Shown here: positions 31,305 to 40,735 of the stretch, piece after piece | Position numbering within the stretch: the first letter of the stretch is position 1 | Layout of the letters: the number at the start of each line of letters is the position of its first letter | Origin: Tricholoma matsutake | Lineage: Eukaryota > Basidiomycota > Agaricomycetes > Agaricales > Tricholomataceae | DNA: 64,000 nt | Direction: 5' to 3' | Assembly: GCA_026075535.2 (NCBI GenBank) | Contig: AP026541.1 | Location: 9,796,001-9,860,000, forward strand | The notes under the pieces: generated by a model | What the model saw: the letters and a program-made list of their open reading frames with translations, nothing else | Database searches by the model: none | What the model was told of the DNA's origin: nothing | Made by a program: the position numbers and the translations under genes

Positions 31305-32647
31305 TGATAGGTCCACCTTGTGCTCTAAGCTCTGGGAACATTTCCAAATGCATCAACACATCACCACACATGCTCCCAACCCCCTACAAACCCCACAAAA
31401 CCACTCTGAAACTATTTTGTAGCACTTCGAATGATTCCGAATGATTTCAAATGATTTCAAATGATTTCAAATGATTCCAAATGATTTCAAATGATTCCAA
31501 ATGATTTCAAATGATTTCAAATGATTTCAAATGATTCCAAATGATTTCAAATGATTTCAAATGATTCCAAATGATTTCAAATGATTTCAAATGATTTCAA
31601 ATGATTCCAAATGATTTCAAATGATTTCAAATGATTTCAAATGATTTCAAATGATTTCAAATGATTTCAAATGATTTCAAATGATTTCAAATGATTTCAA
31701 ATGATTTCAAATGATTTCAAATGACTTTGAATGATTTCAAATGATTTCAAATGATTTCAAATGATTTCAAATGATTTCAAATGACTTTGAATGACTTCGC
31801 AACACTTCGAGCAAGTTCAAATGACTTTGCAGCACCTCCAATGCCTTTGGCCACCATATGCCTATCACACTGCCCTTCAGACACACGCAGCACACCTTGT
31901 ATGAGTTAGTGCATCACATATCAAGCACCACTGGAGATGAGGAATTAAGACAATGGGCTTTTAGGATGCAATTGTGGTTGACATGTCGATGATATATTGG
32001 ATCAATAGGACAGGTACCCTTGATACATCATGACTCTATACATTTCCCTTCTTATCATCTCTCATTTATTTGCTGATTTGGAAAGTTCTTTATTGTTTTA
32101 TATCTTGCCTCATGTAGTCCTCATGTTTTATTTCCTTTTAAGTACCATCTCTTCCAAACATATATAGCTACTTAGAACAAGAAACAGATCATCCTCTTGC
32201 ATCCATTGTCTGATTTAAGAGCCACTCTCTTGAGTCCAAGCCTCTGGTCTCAGTCCTGAAGTTTAGTGGATTACTGTGAACTTCCTCAAACTTCCCATAT
32301 TAGCTTCTCAAAATTATCATCTATCATCTATCTGCTCTCGAGACCTTTTCACATTGCTATCATCTATCATCAATATTAGTTGAAACTATTCTCATTCTCT
32401 ACAAACCCCTTGAATGTCCTCAAACTTTCTTGGACCTCTTCGAACTTTTCTCAAAGCACTTTGCAGAGCTTCATACGCCCCTGAACTTCATCAAATCTCA
32501 TCAGACCTCCTCTAACTTTGTTCCCCTACCCTTGGGTAACAGCAGTGATATTTAGTACCACCTTGCACCCTTCCTCTAACTTGTGTTATACCATTCGAGA
32601 CCTTTTAGTGGGTTTTGTTTGGGTTTCCAGGTCGAGTATCATCATCA
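31305..32647 (+). repeat. Solo LTR-like element 1 (TGATAGG...ATCATCA)
   Basis: Begins TGATAGGTCCACCTTG and ends GTTTGGGTTTCCAGGTCGAG followed by (T)ATCATCA. The copy at 47478-50867 has the same ends, so the borders are supported by comparison. TG...CA ends, about 1.3 kb, a TATA-like TATATAG near 32160 and no ORF fit an LTR left by recombination. The flanks here (TTGG left, TCAGG or GGTAA right) do not give a clean target duplication. Family (copia or gypsy) not determinable. Confidence 0.65.
31428..31800. repeat. 10-bp minisatellite (ATGATTTCAA)n
   Basis: About 36 tandem copies of ATGATTTCAA with variants ATGATTCCAA and ATGACTTTGA, inside solo LTR 1. The corresponding place in LTR 2 (47520-47680) has only loose ACAAAYYYYTMC / TTCGAAATTC motifs, so the expansion is specific to this copy. 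Confidence 0.95.
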
Positions 32648-33195
32648 GGTAACATACCGGGAATGGGTTAAAGTCAACACTCCATCATCATAACTGTGCC
32701 TTCTAGCCATTATAAACCTCAGTGTTGTATGCCAGACCAAGCATGCAGCCTGAAGGTTTTGAAGGGATTATTTCATTTACCATGGATGGAACATTGGATG
32801 TTGCAGATGAGGCCTCTATAATGCACATGCACTCCTCAAAATGTTGTATGTATGTGACCATGAACAAAGAGGGAGGCTTGATGAATGATAATAGCTTCCA
32901 TTCCACCAGCGAGGCAACCAAGAAGCCGCACCACAACAGGCTTTTTGACATGGGTATTCTTAGTAATAACCCATAATTTGGAGTGAAGTAATCAACAGAA
33001 AACTGACTCTGGTTGAGACCATCTCTAGAGACTATGTTGCTCCTCTCACCGATCATGTCTCCTGGTCACTATCCATATGGTTCCCTATGCTATGAAATAG
33101 TTGACTGGATTGTAGTGCTCAGCATCATTGGCTTATCCTGTTCCAGCAACATTGCATACTCAGAAGCTCACCTACATTGGCTTAGTCTGTGACAT
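32648..33195. other. Flank of solo LTR 1; no firm gene
   Basis: A minus-strand ORF (33056-32703, MIGERSNIVSRDGLNQSQFS, one hydrophobic segment SLLWCGFLVASLVEW) and a plus-strand ORF (32722-32976) overlap. Neither has a recognisable domain. The 3' part may hold the missing first exon of the LRR-like gene that follows. Confidence 0.3.
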
Positions 33196-34682
33196 ACATC
33201 CATCACCTTCCATACTATCCTCAATAACCACCCCAATCCTTTTGCAGTATTTGACATCAAATTTGACAATAATGTCGGTGCTCATAGAGTACCAGTTGGC
33301 AAAACATTCCTCCATTTTGGGCGATGGCTAGATCTGATAGACAGCTTGCCAACATCAAACATAGTCCTACATTTGTTGGTATCTGAATCAGACAGTCATT
33401 GGGAAGTGATGCATGGTACTGGAATTACTGATAAAATATTTAACATGCTGGGAGGAAGACACATTTTCAACACCTTAGCTGAGCTTCGCATTGAAGTTAG
33501 ATCATCCTTGACCCATTTCATTGCCATTCCTGCATTCCCAAACCTCAACCACCTGTACTTCATGATGAGAGGAGTCCCTACCTGCATCTTGAGGAGGTGC
33601 CTTATTGGATGTCAGACATCCCCTGTTAGATGTTCAATCAACCTCCCTCGACTTAAACACCTTGTTGTTGATACCGATGGCATCAGAAAGGTGCTATTTG
33701 GAAAACTTCCCACTGTCACAGACCTGATGATGTGTTGCACAAGCACACACAGCATTGCAGAGTATGGATCTACTCTTTATGGCATAGGGACAGAGGCCCT
33801 GTTCACAGACTTCTGTGCTATGGCAAAAAAGCTGACTGATGTTGAAATCTCCATCAAAGTAAATTGGCTGCATGATCTTGGGACAGTCCATTTACCTGTC
33901 ACTACCAAGCTCCTTATTCATGCAGCAGGCCACTACCACACTAGTCCCTTACTTCCTATGGTGAAGATAGATGCTCTGCTGTTGGAAACAGGGCACTTTT
34001 TTTTGGCTGATACTCATTGCATTAATTTCGATGCCAGCACTTTCCACTCATCCATCAAACATCTCATCATCATGACCCCAGGTCTTGCAGCACCTCAGCC
34101 CAGGCTCTATGCATCCACACCCTGGACCTTCCATGATTTCTTAGTTTCATTCCCTCATTTGGAGGACACCATCATGGCATTGAATGCACCCCAACCAATT
34201 TACTGCAAATTGAATGGCCTATGCTTAGGGAACTAACCCTTGTCCTTGAACCTGGAATTGTAAACCTGGTGACTCATGTTCATCTTCCCTCTATTCAGCA
34301 AGCTTGCATCATCTTCCCGGAATGGTGCACAGAGTCGCTCTCGCTAGAGAACTATCTTTTTGGAGACCAGGATGATGGCTTAGAGTTGGAAGAGGAGGAG
34401 GGCAGCAATACCATGGACTGGTATCTGCACGATGTGGACAAAACTGGGTCTCTGCCAGACCAGGATCATGATCACGATCCTGAAGGCTGGGGTGATGACC
34501 ACAACACTCAGGCTGACAAGATGCTCACTACCATTAGCCTTGGTGTACTGAGGTGTTACACAGAAGAGATTGATTCCTTTGCTCATAATTTTCCACATGC
34601 TTCTCTGGTTAACTGCTCAAATCCACAGCCTCCAGACCAGTATCGCTTTGATGTGGTCCCACTCGACATTTTTAAGAGTTAG
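33196..34682 (+). pseudogene. F-box/LRR-like protein gene, frameshifted
   Basis: The open frame runs from about 33196 (ITFHTILNNHPNPFAVFDIK) through FLHFGRWLDLIDSLPTSNIV and a series of leucine-rich segments (FNTLAELRIEVRSS, FPNLNHLYFMMRG, LPRLKHLVVDTDG, LPTVTDLMMC) to a stop at 34236. The expected continuation (LLQIEWPMLRELTLVLEPGI) is in a different frame from about 34198, giving a single indel, and runs to TAG 34680-34682 with a very acidic insert (GLELEEEEGSN). Agaricomycetes carry large families of such LRR proteins with an N-terminal F-box that recruit substrates to SCF ubiquitin ligases. The F-box itself is not visible here, so the assignment is by resemblance. Confidence 0.5.
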
Positions 34683-34999
34683 TCCATAGTCATAGAATGC
34701 ATAATGAGCTATAGGATTTCTTGGAGATCGTACATCTTGAACAGCTGTTACAATAACTATAGAATGCATAACAAGTGGAAATCGTACAACTACTGTTACA
34801 TGCAAATGTGAATACAAGGTTTTGGAGCCTTGCTGAAAGCCAAGAACTTGGTTAGCAAAATTGTCTCCAGACTGAGATAATATCCTTACTTGGTCGCTGT
34901 CACTGCAGCTCCTAACTATCCTGGCAGAAGCTGGTGTGGTATTCCTACCATACATGCTTCAAGATTTGTTCCTGGCTGCCACATCTCTTTGCAGCACCA
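34683..34999. other. 3' flank of LRR-like gene; no gene
   Basis: Short unique sequence ending at the target duplication GTTGT (35000-35004) of the gypsy element. A minus-strand ORF here (34955-34617) overlaps the end of the LRR-like gene and has no recognisable feature. Confidence 0.4.
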
Positions 35000-35004
35000 G
35001 TTGT

Positions 35005-35430
35005 TGTAAGGGGACTAGGGGGGTGCCCTGTGTGTTTTTCCTATTTTTTATGTTCATCCTATATTTTTCCCCACCTCATTTCCTTCTATTCTTCATTTTC
35101 TATGATTTTTCCGGATTTTATTACTAATTTTCCCTTGCTATCATGTTTGTACATGTTGAGACTTTTATATTTAGAGGGGGAGTACCCCTTCCGACACATA
35201 CCCCTTGGTATGATGTCATTCGGCGGCCTTGATCCGCCTATCTCTGCCTTTTCCTATTTTTAGGTTATATTTGATTTTTGTCGTCTTCACATATACTGGG
35301 CATCAGCAAGGGGATCCTTAGAGTTTTCTCTTCGGATTTCCCTTTGCTAGGTGCACCCCCAATCCCTGTATTATGTAGCATAATTTTAACTTCGGATTTC
35401 CCTTTGCTAGAGGCTTAGGTTGCCCTTATA
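35005..35430 (+). repeat. Gypsy 5' LTR (426 bp)
   Basis: TGTAAGGGGACTAGGGGGG at the start, ...GTTGCCCTTATA at the end. CATATACTGGGC near 35290 is a TATA-like element about 28 bp before CTTAGAGTTTTCTC, the inferred transcript start. Confidence 0.95.
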
Positions 35431-36177
35431 GACCATATCCTACATCAAACTAAAGAACTCAGTTCTCTACCTTTCTCCACTTGGGGTGACTTTCGAGCTG
35501 AGTTCGTATGCCACTTCTGCCCCCTCAATGAATGCCACCGAGCAGTGACACGACTTGAGTCATCTGCTTACCACCAGGAACGTCGATCCGTGGACGACTA
35601 TATCGATGAGTTCAAGGATTTGGTGGACATGGCAGGATATGGGAGTGGGTTACCAGTGGTGGTGAAGTTCCGACGGGGACTCAACCGAGAAATTCAGGAC
35701 CAGATTGCACAGATGTTGGAAGGGCGCCCAGCGGACGATGATATCCTTGCTTGGTATGAAGCTGCTTCACTCTGTGACAAGAACCGACTCACAAATGTGG
35801 TGTTTAATGCTGCATTCCATGCTCCAACTACCACTCATACACCCTACACCTTGAATCGAAGCCTCCCCTGCCCTAACCCCATTCCTGTTTGTCAAACTCC
35901 CACACCAGCCGTCAATGTCCCAGTACCAATGGATGTTGATGCAGCCCGCAGCCGTGCACGTAAGTTGGATCTCTGCTACTGTTGTGGGGAACCTGGACAC
36001 AGGGCTGGAGCATGTCCCCATCGTCAGGATATCCGCATGCTCACCCCCGAGGGACGAGACGAACTCCTGCAAGATTTGTTGGTGCTTGTAGATGTTGAGG
36101 AAGCAAAGGATCAAGTTGCAGAGGAGATTAAGTTGGAAGTTGTAGAGGAGCAGGATTTTCCTATTCGCAGCGAGTGA
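35431..36177 (+). pseudogene. Gypsy gag, 5'-truncated, with CCHC zinc knuckle
   Basis: The frame is open from the LTR border (HILHQTKELSSLPFSTWGDF, then AEFVCHFCPLNECHRAVTRL and SVDDYIDEFKDLVDMAGYGS) and contains a retrotransposon gag domain. The nucleic-acid-binding knuckle CYCCGEPGHRAGAC at about 35976 has C-x2-C-x4-H-x4-C spacing. It ends in an acidic tail with TGA at 36175-36177. The usual start (MPNAPPSDMDASEHFD in the minus-strand copy) is missing, as are about 132 codons, so there is no normal ATG. Removal of the assembly-competent N-terminal part should prevent particle formation by this copy alone. Confidence 0.85.
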
Positions 36178-39100
36178 ATCGTACGCCCTCACTGCCTGTC
36201 CATAACCGCTTTGAAGTCTTGTCAGTTGAATCCCCAGAGAATGAATCCATTTCTGTGACTGCTCCCCTCTCTGACCCTTCGAAGTTGGCTAAAGACGTAC
36301 CTGCTCTCCCCATCTCTCCTTCTACTCCACATCCCAAAATTAAATCATGGGAGCATAAACTACCACGCAAGTATATTGTGGCATCCACTCCCTCTGCACA
36401 TTCCTTAAACCTAGCCATCGAACTGCAGACGACCGACACTGGACAGATACTCGGTGTCTCTGCGCTCTTGGACTCTGGTGCGACTGGTCTCTTCATCAAT
36501 TCCCATCTGGTACAACAACATCGTCTAAATACTCGCTCACTCTCATGTCCGATACCTGTATATAACGTGGATGGATCCCCAAATGAAGCTGGTGCCATCC
36601 GAGAGGTTGCAGACCTGGTTCTCCATTACAAAGATCATAGTGAGCATGCCCTTTTTGCTGTCACTCAATTAGGAAAGCAAAAGGTGATTTTGGGATATCC
36701 ATGGCTTCGAGACCATAACCCAGAGGTCGACTGGCATACCGGGGAGGTTACCATGAGCCGATGTCCATCCCGCTGTCGGACGTGTTTCACAGAAGCCAGG
36801 CAAGAATGTCATGGACAGAAGGCGGCGATACGATGTACTCAGAAGTGTCGTGCTGGACCCCTGCCTATACCTGAAGTGGAATTGGAAGGGGTTCCTGATC
36901 TAATGCCAGACTCGGATGATGATGATGAGGACCCAGAGGAAGTGGAGGAGGGTGATCGGATCTTCTACACTGTGATTTGCTCATTGCATGAGGTGTGTGC
37001 CACATCAAACATATCCCAACGCCTCGCCGAGGCCTTCCACAAAAACAATGCTGCTAAATCCTCTACTAACTCCTTACTCCCTCATCTCCATGAGTTTGAA
37101 GACATGTTCTCCAAGGAGTCATTCGACTCTCTTCCTGCGTGCAAGCCATGGGATCACGTGATCGAACTCACCCCCAGCGCAACCCCTTCATCCTGCAAGG
37201 TCTATCCTCTCTCTCCGGAAGAACAACGGCAGCTTGACCAGTTCATCGACAAGCACCTGGCCTCTGGACGTATTCGACCATCAAAGTCACCCATGGCCTC
37301 TCCCTTTTTCTTTGTCAAGAAGAAGGATGGCTCACTTCGACCAGTTCAAGACTACAGAAGGCTCAACAACATCATGGTCAAAAATCGCTACCCACTACCC
37401 CTCATCTCCGAACTCATAAACCAGCTCCATGGAGCCCAATACTTCACCAAGCTTGATGTCCATTGGGGCTATAATAATGTGAGGATAAAGGAGGGAGATG
37501 AGTGGAAGGCAGCCTTTCATACCAACCGTGGTCTTTTTGAACCGCTTGTCATGTTCTTTGGCCTTACTAATAGCCCTGCCACCTTTCAGACCATGATGAA
37601 TGACATCTTCCATGACCTCATCCTCGAAGGTGTTGTCTGCATCTATCTCGATGACATCCTCATCTTCACTCGCATGGTTGAAGAGCACCGTCGCATCACG
37701 TGCCTTGTCCTAGAGCGACTTCGACGGTACAAACTCTACCTTCGTCAGGACAAATGCGAGTTCAAAAGGACCAAGATCGAGTACCTCGGCCTGATTATTT
37801 TGGAGGGTCAAGTGGAGATGGATCCTATCAAGGTAAATGGGGTCACAGCTTGGCTGACGCCCACGAACAAGAAGGAGGTGCAGTCTTTCCTGGGCTTCAT
37901 CAATTTCTATCGGCGTTTTATCAAGGATTTCTCACATCATGCACGACCACTGTTCGACTTGACAGGAAAGGAGGCATGGAGGTGGGATAATGCACAACAG
38001 GAGGCGTTCAAAAAGCTTAAGGAGATGGTCACTTCTGCTCCAATCCTTACCTTTGCTGATGATTCACATCCTTTTCGTGTAGAAGCTGACAGTTCTGACT
38101 TTGCGACGGGTGCCGTGTTGTCTCAGCAGTCTCCGGAGGACCAGAAGTGGCATCCTGTTGCATTCTACTCCAAAAGCCTTAGTGCTGTAGAGCGAAACTA
38201 CGAGATCCATGACAAGGAGATGTTGGCAATAATGTGTGTGCTTGAGGAGTGGCGACACTTCCTCGAGGGTGCCCAACACAAGGTGGAAATTTGGACGGAT
38301 CACAAGAATCTCGAGTACTTCATGACAGCCAAGAAATTGAACCGTCGTCAAGCTCGTTGGTCCCTGTATCTATCTAGATTCGACTTCTCCTTGCACCACC
38401 ATCCGGGTTGCAGCATGGGGAAGACTGATGCCCTATCCCGACGTGCAGACCATGGGGATGGCAGCGGTGACAACCAAAACATTGTGCTGTTGCAGCCAGA
38501 CCTGTTCACCATTCGGGCACTGGAAGGCATCGCACCCCAGGGTGAGGAGCGGGACATCCTACGTGACATTTGTCATGCAAACCGTAGCAGCTTACATGAG
38601 GATGTTGTTGCCCGAGCTGTTAAAGAACTGAGGAAGGGATCGACCCTTTCCTTATGTGTGGCAGAGTGGGCTGAAAAGGAGGACTTGTTGTATTTCAGGG
38701 ATCGCATCTATGTTCCCAATGACCCAGACCTTCGCCGGTGCATCATATCCCAACACCATGACTCACAGATTGCTGGCCAGCCCGGATGCTGGAAGACCTT
38801 GGAGCTCACCTCACAGAACTATTGGTGGCCACAAATGTCACAGCTCATTGGTCAGTATTGTCGCACTTGTGACCTTTGCTTACGCACCAAGGTTCCTTGT
38901 CGCAAGCCTATTGGTGAGCTACACCCTCTTCCTGTTCCAGAGAGTTGTTGGGATGTCATCAGCGTCAACTTTGTGGTGGAATTGCCAGAGTCAAACGGGT
39001 TTGATGCGGTGATGTGCACAGTTGACTCAGTGGGAAAATGTGCTCACTTCATTCCCACTCACACCACTGTCAGTGCCCTAGGTGCTGCTCGACTCTACCT

Positions 39101-40076
39101 CCACCACGTGTGGAAATTACATGGACTTCCTGGTGCCTTCCTCTCAGATCGTGGCCCTCAGTTCATGGCAGAGTTTACTCGTGAGCTGTACCAACTCCTG
39201 GGGATCAAACTCCTCGCTTCAACCGCTTATCACCCACAAACTGATGGCCAGACAGAGCGAGTCAACCAGGAACTGGAGCAGTACATCCGCCTCTTTGTCA
39301 ATGAACGCCAGGACGATTGGGATGATCTCCTTCCTTTGGCTGAGTTCGGATACAACAACCATGTCCATGCTTCCACTCAACAGACCCCTTTCCTCTTAGA
39401 CACTGGACAACATCCACGCATGGGATTTGAACCTCGCCAAACTCCCTCACACATTGAGATGGTGAATGAGTTCACAGAACGCATGAGGGATAGCTTGGAG
39501 GAGGCAAGGGCAGCCTTAGCAAAGGCGAAGGATGACATGGTGCGATTTTACAACCAACGCCACTCCCCAACCCCTCAGTACAAGGTTGGTGATCGAGTTT
39601 ATCTTGACTCCAGTGACGTCTCCACTACACGTCCATCCAAGAAACTCGCTCATCACTTCTTGGGACCTTTCCCCATTGTCAAGTGCGTTGGAACACATGC
39701 CTATCGTCTATGCCTCCCAGCCTCCATGTCCAGACTCCATCCCGTCTTCCATGTCGTCAAATTGCTTCCAGCTCCCCCAGATCCGTTCCTGGGATGCCAT
39801 TCACACCCACCACCACCACCTACAGTGATCGAGGGAGAACCCCAATATGAAGTCGAGTCAATCTTGGACAGCCATTTGCGTCGAGGAAAACTCCAGTATT
39901 TGGTACATTGGAAGGGTTATGGGTATGAGGAGAACTCATGGGTCGAAGAGTCTGATGTAAATGCCCCTCGGTTAATCAAGGAATTCCACCAACGGCACAC
40001 TGCTGCACCACGTCGCATTCAAGTCACGGACTTTGGTCGTATACGATTTCGAATGCATCGGGGCGATGCATCTTAG
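36174..40076 (+). CDS. pol: Gypsy pol polyprotein: PR-RT-RNaseH-IN-chromodomain
   Basis: A 1300-codon uninterrupted frame whose first possible codon is GTG at 36174, overlapping the gag stop by 4 nt (GTGA). Domains by residue: aspartic protease with D100-S-G; RT about 330-510 with the YLDD motif at 491-494; RNase H about 630-745 (VEADSSDFATGAV, D639; WTDHKNLEYF); integrase HHCC zinc module about 860-905 (HHDSQIAG ... CRTCDLC); integrase core with N932 where Asp is expected (VISVNFVVELP), D992 (LSDRGPQF) and E1028 (DGQTERVNQ), the last two with 35 residues between; chromodomain about 1225-1280 (YEVESILDSHLRRGKLQYLV, VHWKGYGYEENSWV). Chromodomains steer chromovirus integration to histone-marked chromatin. 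How pol is expressed (reinitiation or frameshift) is unclear. The D932N change should abolish strand transfer. Confidence 0.92.
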   Translation: MNRTPSLPVHNRFEVLSVESPENESISVTAPLSDPSKLAKDVPALPISPSTPHPKIKSWEHKLPRKYIVASTPSAHSLNLAIELQTTDTGQILGVSALLDSGATGLFINSHLVQQHRLNTRSLSCPIPVYNVDGSPNEAGAIREVADLVLHYKDHSEHALFAVTQLGKQKVILGYPWLRDHNPEVDWHTGEVTMSRCPSRCRTCFTEARQECHGQKAAIRCTQKCRAGPLPIPEVELEGVPDLMPDSDDDDEDPEEVEEGDRIFYTVICSLHEVCATSNISQRLAEAFHKNNAAKSSTNSLLPHLHEFEDMFSKESFDSLPACKPWDHVIELTPSATPSSCKVYPLSPEEQRQLDQFIDKHLASGRIRPSKSPMASPFFFVKKKDGSLRPVQDYRRLNNIMVKNRYPLPLISELINQLHGAQYFTKLDVHWGYNNVRIKEGDEWKAAFHTNRGLFEPLVMFFGLTNSPATFQTMMNDIFHDLILEGVVCIYLDDILIFTRMVEEHRRITCLVLERLRRYKLYLRQDKCEFKRTKIEYLGLIILEGQVEMDPIKVNGVTAWLTPTNKKEVQSFLGFINFYRRFIKDFSHHARPLFDLTGKEAWRWDNAQQEAFKKLKEMVTSAPILTFADDSHPFRVEADSSDFATGAVLSQQSPEDQKWHPVAFYSKSLSAVERNYEIHDKEMLAIMCVLEEWRHFLEGAQHKVEIWTDHKNLEYFMTAKKLNRRQARWSLYLSRFDFSLHHHPGCSMGKTDALSRRADHGDGSGDNQNIVLLQPDLFTIRALEGIAPQGEERDILRDICHANRSSLHEDVVARAVKELRKGSTLSLCVAEWAEKEDLLYFRDRIYVPNDPDLRRCIISQHHDSQIAGQPGCWKTLELTSQNYWWPQMSQLIGQYCRTCDLCLRTKVPCRKPIGELHPLPVPESCWDVISVNFVVELPESNGFDAVMCTVDSVGKCAHFIPTHTTVSALGAARLYLHHVWKLHGLPGAFLSDRGPQFMAEFTRELYQLLGIKLLASTAYHPQTDGQTERVNQELEQYIRLFVNERQDDWDDLLPLAEFGYNNHVHASTQQTPFLLDTGQHPRMGFEPRQTPSHIEMVNEFTERMRDSLEEARAALAKAKDDMVRFYNQRHSPTPQYKVGDRVYLDSSDVSTTRPSKKLAHHFLGPFPIVKCVGTHAYRLCLPASMSRLHPVFHVVKLLPAPPDPFLGCHSHPPPPPTVIEGEPQYEVESILDSHLRRGKLQYLVHWKGYGYEENSWVEESDVNAPRLIKEFHQRHTAAPRRIQVTDFGRIRFRMHRGDAS

Positions 40077-40087
40077 AGAGGGGGTGA
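40077..40087 (+). promoter_or_regulatory. Polypurine tract before 3' LTR
   Basis: AGAGAGGGGGTGA lies just before TGTAAGG of the 3' LTR, the expected position of the plus-strand primer. The run is interrupted by a T near its end. Confidence 0.7.
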
Positions 40088-40512
40088 TGTAAGGGGACTA
40101 GGGGGGTGCCCTGTGTGTTTTTCCTATTTTTTATGTTTGTCCCATATTTTTCCCCACCTCATTTCCTTCTATTCTTCATTTTCTATGATTTTTCTGGATT
40201 TTATTACTAATTTTCCCTTGCTATCATGTTTGTACATGTTGACACTTTATATTTGGAGGCGGAGTACCCCTTCCGACACATACCCCCTGGTATGATGTCA
40301 TTTGGCGGCCTTGATCTGCCTATCTCTGCCTTTTTCTATTTTTAGGTTATATTTGATTTTTGTCGTCTTCACATATACTGGGCATCAGCAAGGGGATCCT
40401 TAGAGTTTTCTCTTCGGATTTCCCTTTGCTAGGTGTGTCCCCAATGCCTGTATTATGTAGTATAATTTTAACTTCTGATTTCCCTTTGCTAGAGGCTTAG
40501 GTTGCCCTTATA
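40088..40512 (+). repeat. Gypsy 3' LTR (425 bp)
   Basis: Same start and end as the 5' LTR. Differences include TTTGTCCCATAT for TTCATCCTATAT near 40136, a one-base shortening near 40247 and AGTATAAT for AGCATAAT near 40459. Confidence 0.95.
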
Positions 40513-40517
40513 GTTGT

Positions 40518-40727
40518 GGGAAAGATTTCCTTTTTGGTTGAAAATCCATGTGTCAGAAATACCCACTGGGTTTCAATTACAATAGTTGACTGACTTTTAA
40601 AATGTGAGGATGCCACGGTGGATGTTAAAATTTATGCCACAATGCTGCCTCTCTTAAACCTTATGTTTTGTGGCTTTAACATCGGGTTATAAAGATGAGT
40701 CCAAGGTATGAGGACTCATAATCAGGA
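40518..40727. other. Unique spacer between gypsy element and hAT element 3
   Basis: About 210 bp with no ORF or repeat recognised; it includes GTGGGAAAGATTTCC near 40516. Confidence 0.4.
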
Positions 40728-40735
40728 ATTGTTTT

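Larger units (their letters stand above)
35005..40512 (+). mobile_element. Ty3/gypsy chromovirus-type retrotransposon, nearly complete
   Basis: 5508 bp with two LTRs (426 and 425 bp), flanked by the 5-bp direct repeat GTTGT (35000-35004, 40513-40517). Gag and pol follow in order protease, RT, RNase H, integrase, chromodomain, which is typical of chromoviruses. Three lesions are visible: the leader with primer-binding site and about 132 N-terminal gag codons are deleted, so the 5' LTR joins directly to gag; gag and pol are in different frames; and the first integrase catalytic Asp is Asn. The two LTRs differ at several sites, so the insertion is not brand new. Confidence 0.95.

Noticed and set aside
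31428..31800. CRISPR-like or telomere-like repeat array
   Set aside because: The 10-bp unit is contiguous without spacers and not a telomere motif; a minisatellite inside an LTR-like element in a eukaryote.
31300..32655. Clean target duplication for solo LTR 1
   Set aside because: Flanks TTGG and TCAGG/GGTAA do not match; only the ends shared with the copy at 47478-50867 support the borders.
37234..39828. Extra ORFs in other frames of the gypsy pol region
   Set aside because: Shadows of the 1300-codon pol frame; no domain.
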